A stretch of 64,000 bases of DNA from Curvibacter sp. PAE-UM (lineage in GTDB: Bacteria; Pseudomonadota; Gammaproteobacteria; Burkholderiales; Burkholderiaceae_C): positions 2,355,822 to 2,419,821 of the forward strand of contig NZ_KQ483358.1 in the NCBI RefSeq assembly GCF_001432305.1, given 5' to 3'. The position numbers and the translations under genes were made by a program. Positions 63,768 to 64,000 of this stretch are shown in pieces (the stretch's first letter is position 1; every line of letters begins with the position of its first letter). Under the pieces are notes generated by a model, which ran no database searches, had not been told where the DNA came from, and saw only the letters and a program-made list of their open reading frames with translations.

Positions 63768-64000
63768 ATGAAAAAAAGCTCTCTTTTTGCCGCCTTTGCG
63801 TTTTCCGTTTTGCTCGCCGGTGCGGCCCAGGCGCAGCCGGTCATGCGTGACGGTGTGCTGGCGGACGCGGCAGGCCGCACGGTCTACATCTTCGACAAGG
63901 ACAGCGTGGGCAAGAGCAACTGCAGCGGTGGTTGCCTGGTGAATTGGCCGGCCTTCGTCGCCAAGCCCGGTGCGGCTGCCAAGGGCGAGTTCGGCCTGAT
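63768..64000 (+). CDS. Secreted YxFxxD-repeat protein (COG4315 type), 3' end missing
   Basis: The gene runs off the window. It begins MKKSSLFAAFAFSVLLAGAAQA, a Sec signal peptide, followed by a mature domain with TVYIFDKD (the Y-x-F-x-x-D motif of COG4315/Lipoprotein_15 proteins) and SNCSGGCLVNWPAF, the conserved Cys pair and Trp-Pro. Function is unknown in general; such proteins are often near electron-transfer or extracytoplasmic-function sigma genes. GGACGAGG precedes the ATG. Confidence 0.82.
   Translation, partial: MKKSSLFAAFAFSVLLAGAAQAQPVMRDGVLADAAGRTVYIFDKDSVGKSNCSGGCLVNWPAFVAKPGAAAKGEFGL

Overview
The window is about 64 kb of dense, high-GC bacterial chromosome with few gaps. Gene content and gene order point to a betaproteobacterium of the order Burkholderiales, most likely family Comamonadaceae. 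Pointers are the dapC-dapD-pilU-dapE-prmB run, smc-zipA-ligA, the DUF934-containing cys operon built on APS reductase, and the thiO-thiS-thiG-thiE cluster. I cannot name the genus. No rRNA, CRISPR array, insertion sequence, prophage or integrase is visible; it reads as core chromosome with a few lineage-specific insertions.

Layout. 1-1.4 kb: the end of tcdA, tRNA-Lys(UUU) and tRNA-Asn, then a convergent tRNA-Lys(CUU), with terminators between them, and a small lipoprotein. 1.4-8.6 kb (minus): a lysine/peptidoglycan-precursor block dapC-dapD-pilU-dapE, followed by prmB and an ABC-F ATPase coupled by 4-bp overlaps. 8.7-10.2 kb: MHYT and PilZ (c-di-GMP type) proteins. 10.4-17.1 kb (plus): smc-zipA-ligA, chromosome and division functions. 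17.2-26.6 kb: chemoreceptor, DUF454 protein, peptide deformylase, DUF1080 lipoprotein, glnD, map, then a periplasmic serine protease coupled to a membrane FHA protein. 26.8-31.5 kb: purL and a stand-alone cyclic-nucleotide-binding protein. 31.5-35.6 kb: thiamine genes thiO-thiS-thiG-thiE (minus) and thiD (plus), with a TPP riboswitch. 35.6-43.5 kb (minus): sulfate assimilation, running from a TauE-family permease through cysI-DUF934-cysH-cysD-cysN to fdxA and a ferredoxin reductase, and ending at a clear terminator. 43.6-52.8 kb: nucleoside hydrolase, mnmC, yggX, dsbB, a CZB chemoreceptor, a DapA-like protein, a GNAT and argA. 52.9-64 kb: hrpA, a tetR-adaptor-permease-ATPase exporter operon, an EamA transporter, a Tat-signal Rieske protein, small membrane proteins and the start of a YxFxxD-repeat protein.

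How the genes work together. The cys block carries sulfate activation (CysDN), APS reduction (CysH with an Fe-S cysteine pattern) and sulfite reduction (CysI). No CysJ is seen, and the co-directional ferredoxin and NADPH reductase are plausible electron donors. The thi genes cover thiazole synthesis (ThiO, ThiS, ThiG), pyrimidine phosphorylation (ThiD) and coupling (ThiE). The exporter operon has its own TetR gene and a perfect inverted-repeat operator.

Most unusual points: (1) the TPP riboswitch lies beyond thiD on the opposite strand, so its transcript must run antisense through all of thiD to reach thiOSGE; (2) cysH carries an in-frame, hairpin-rich insertion that duplicates its catalytic ECGLH tail, and related mini-palindromes recur in the cysD-cysN gap and after hrpA; (3) hrpA contains an in-frame REP-like palindrome; (4) MnmC has lost the key motifs of its methyltransferase half; (5) several genes have a GATAAT-like -10 box 6-8 nt before the start codon, suggesting leaderless mRNAs.
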